Of a DNA stretch of 49,341 nucleotides, positions 48,304-49,341 are shown piece after piece. The position numbers and the translations under genes were made by a program. The first letter of the stretch is position 1. Every line of letters starts with the position of its first letter. The stretch comes from Clostridia bacterium (lineage in GTDB: Bacteria > Bacillota > Clostridia > Oscillospirales > Acutalibacteraceae). The DNA lies in contig JAFUIO010000020.1 in the NCBI GenBank assembly GCA_017468425.1, positions 157,185-206,525 on the forward strand, given 5' to 3'. Under the pieces are notes generated by a model that saw only the letters and a program-made list of their open reading frames with translations, searched no databases and was not told the origin of the DNA.

Positions 48304-49341
48304 ATGAAAAACGAAAAAATTAAATTTTTTGAATCGCTTAAAAATATTGCTTATGCATTCAGTGTTATCTCAAAAGCATCGCCGATGGCTATTCCGATGA
48401 TGACACTGACGCAGACAGCATATTGGTTTTTTGGCAATTTTATTCAGCAGATATTATTTTTGCAGGTTTTATTGGGTCTGATTGAAAATAAATCCACTTA
48501 CAAAGAGTATATGTTGATGGTTGGTGTCTTTGTTCTTTCAGGTATAATTGCAAAAGCGTTGGAAATTTTCAGTGATTATTATGTTACACTGTGCTACAGA
48601 AAAGTATACCATTCATTGAATAAAAGGATTTTCACTCAGGCGAGCAGAGTAGATATTGAATGTTACGAAAATCCTGAATTCTATGACAAATATACACGCG
48701 CTACAGAAATAGTAACAAATAAAAGATATATTGATTTTTGTTTTAATGTAGCACGTTTTATTTCAAGTATGGTTACAGGAATTTTCCTTTTGATTTATAT
48801 TATTTCGATTGATCCATGGATTCTGCTTATTATGTCGATGCTTTTAATCGTCTTTTTTGTTCTGGGTTACAAAAATAAGCTTGAAATTCAGAAGGACAGA
48901 GAAATGACTCCTAACACAAGAGAAAAATCTTATGTTCAGAGAACTGTTTTTTTGCGTGATTTTGCCAAGGATATGCGTACGTCTGATATTTTCGGTGTTA
49001 TGTATCAGAAGATGAAAAGAGCAGTTGAAAATAACAGAGCAATTATAAAAAAATACGGTGTAAGAGTTGCTGTTATCGACTTCATCGTCAGTGCGTTCAG
49101 TGAAGCATTTCCTATTGCTGCTACATATCTCTATACTTGTTACCGCTATGCTGTGAAAAGGAATCTTCCGCTTGCAGATTTTTCTGTTGTAATGACTGCT
49201 GTAAGTAACCTGAATTCCGTTATAAATGAATGTATTTCCTGTGCTTCAAATATGCAGAAAGGGTCCCTGTATTTCGGGTATCTTAAAGAATTTTTTGATT
49301 TTGAGCCTACAGTTTCAGGTGGTGAAAAAGAAGCAGGTGAA
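48304..49341 (+). CDS. ABC exporter, membrane part (ends outside window)
   Basis: The frame opens with ATG 48304 behind AGGGTGAT and runs through 346 residues to the right edge without a stop. It has about six hydrophobic segments (for example MLMVGVFVLSGIIAKALEIF, FISSMVTGIFLLIYIISI and FIVSAFSEAFPIAATYLY) and the soluble coupling region DIECYENPEFYDKYTRATEI. That pattern is typical of type I ABC exporters related to lipid, peptide or cyclic-peptide transporters. The ATP-binding domain is expected just beyond the window. It lies 12 nt after the glycosyltransferase gene and probably exports its product. Confidence 0.8.
   Translation, partial: MKNEKIKFFESLKNIAYAFSVISKASPMAIPMMTLTQTAYWFFGNFIQQILFLQVLLGLIENKSTYKEYMLMVGVFVLSGIIAKALEIFSDYYVTLCYRKVYHSLNKRIFTQASRVDIECYENPEFYDKYTRATEIVTNKRYIDFCFNVARFISSMVTGIFLLIYIISIDPWILLIMSMLLIVFFVLGYKNKLEIQKDREMTPNTREKSYVQRTVFLRDFAKDMRTSDIFGVMYQKMKRAVENNRAIIKKYGVRVAVIDFIVSAFSEAFPIAATYLYTCYRYAVKRNLPLADFSVVMTAVSNLNSVINECISCASNMQKGSLYFGYLKEFFDFEPTVSGGEKEAGE

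Overview
The window is a stretch of low-GC chromosome from a Bacillota bacterium, most likely class Clostridia and near the Ruminococcaceae/Oscillospirales. Four things suggest this: strong AGGAGG-type ribosome sites, very regular TTGACA-N17-TATAAT promoters, clostridial gene order (murB-rapZ-whiA-dnaE-pfkA) and a SipL-like SPOCS/LysM protein of spore formers. Genes are dense and lie on both strands. I see no prophage, insertion sequence, CRISPR array or rRNA. There is one tRNA, tRNA-Thr(GGT).

Layout. Positions 1-2940: the start of a DUF1846 protein (minus strand), then a GH36 alpha-galactosidase overlapping a lipoprotein cyclophilin. 3033-6656: a surface-display locus with an APQTG-anchored protein, a class B sortase, a LytR-CpsA-Psr protein with a natural polyhistidine N-terminus, and a cohesin-like membrane-anchored protein. 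6826-10699: a lone MazF toxin, a phosphoesterase, TcdA, a TtcA-like protein and a YfjL-like protein. 10837-14403: a 27-cysteine protein, then queA-tgt-lipoprotein on the minus strand. 14556-17326: asd-dapA-dapB (lysine/diaminopimelate). 17450-19000: an ECF sigma factor with a large C-terminal extension, followed by a 21-bp-period palindrome array. 19011-23556: ackA facing away from tmcAL, then mtaB and tRNA-Thr. 23706-32948: hprK-glcK-murB-rapZ-whiA-dnaE, then pfkA from its own promoter.

33093-39537 holds the SipL-like gene, a yybP-ykoY (manganese) riboswitch in front of a P-type cation ATPase, a one-chain fusion of an XRE helix-turn-helix to an iron-sulfur L-serine dehydratase with a perfect palindrome inside its promoter, and a DtxR/MntR-type regulator. 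39602-49341 holds a secreted propeller-like protein, glycerate kinase, a UPF0178 protein, a small operon with two cysteine-rich proteins and a flavin-binding protein, a sugar epimerase/oxidoreductase pair, a CLC channel, a glycosyltransferase and the start of an ABC exporter.

Themes that cut across the window: five tRNA-modification genes acting around the anticodon (tcdA, ttcA-like, queA/tgt, tmcAL, mtaB); manganese control (riboswitch, ATPase, MntR-like protein); and carbon-flux control tied to wall synthesis (HprK, glucokinase, RapZ, MurB, Pfk, AckA). The most unusual items are the regulator-enzyme fusion at 37680, the palindrome array at 18708, and the sortase/LCP surface locus at 3033-6656.
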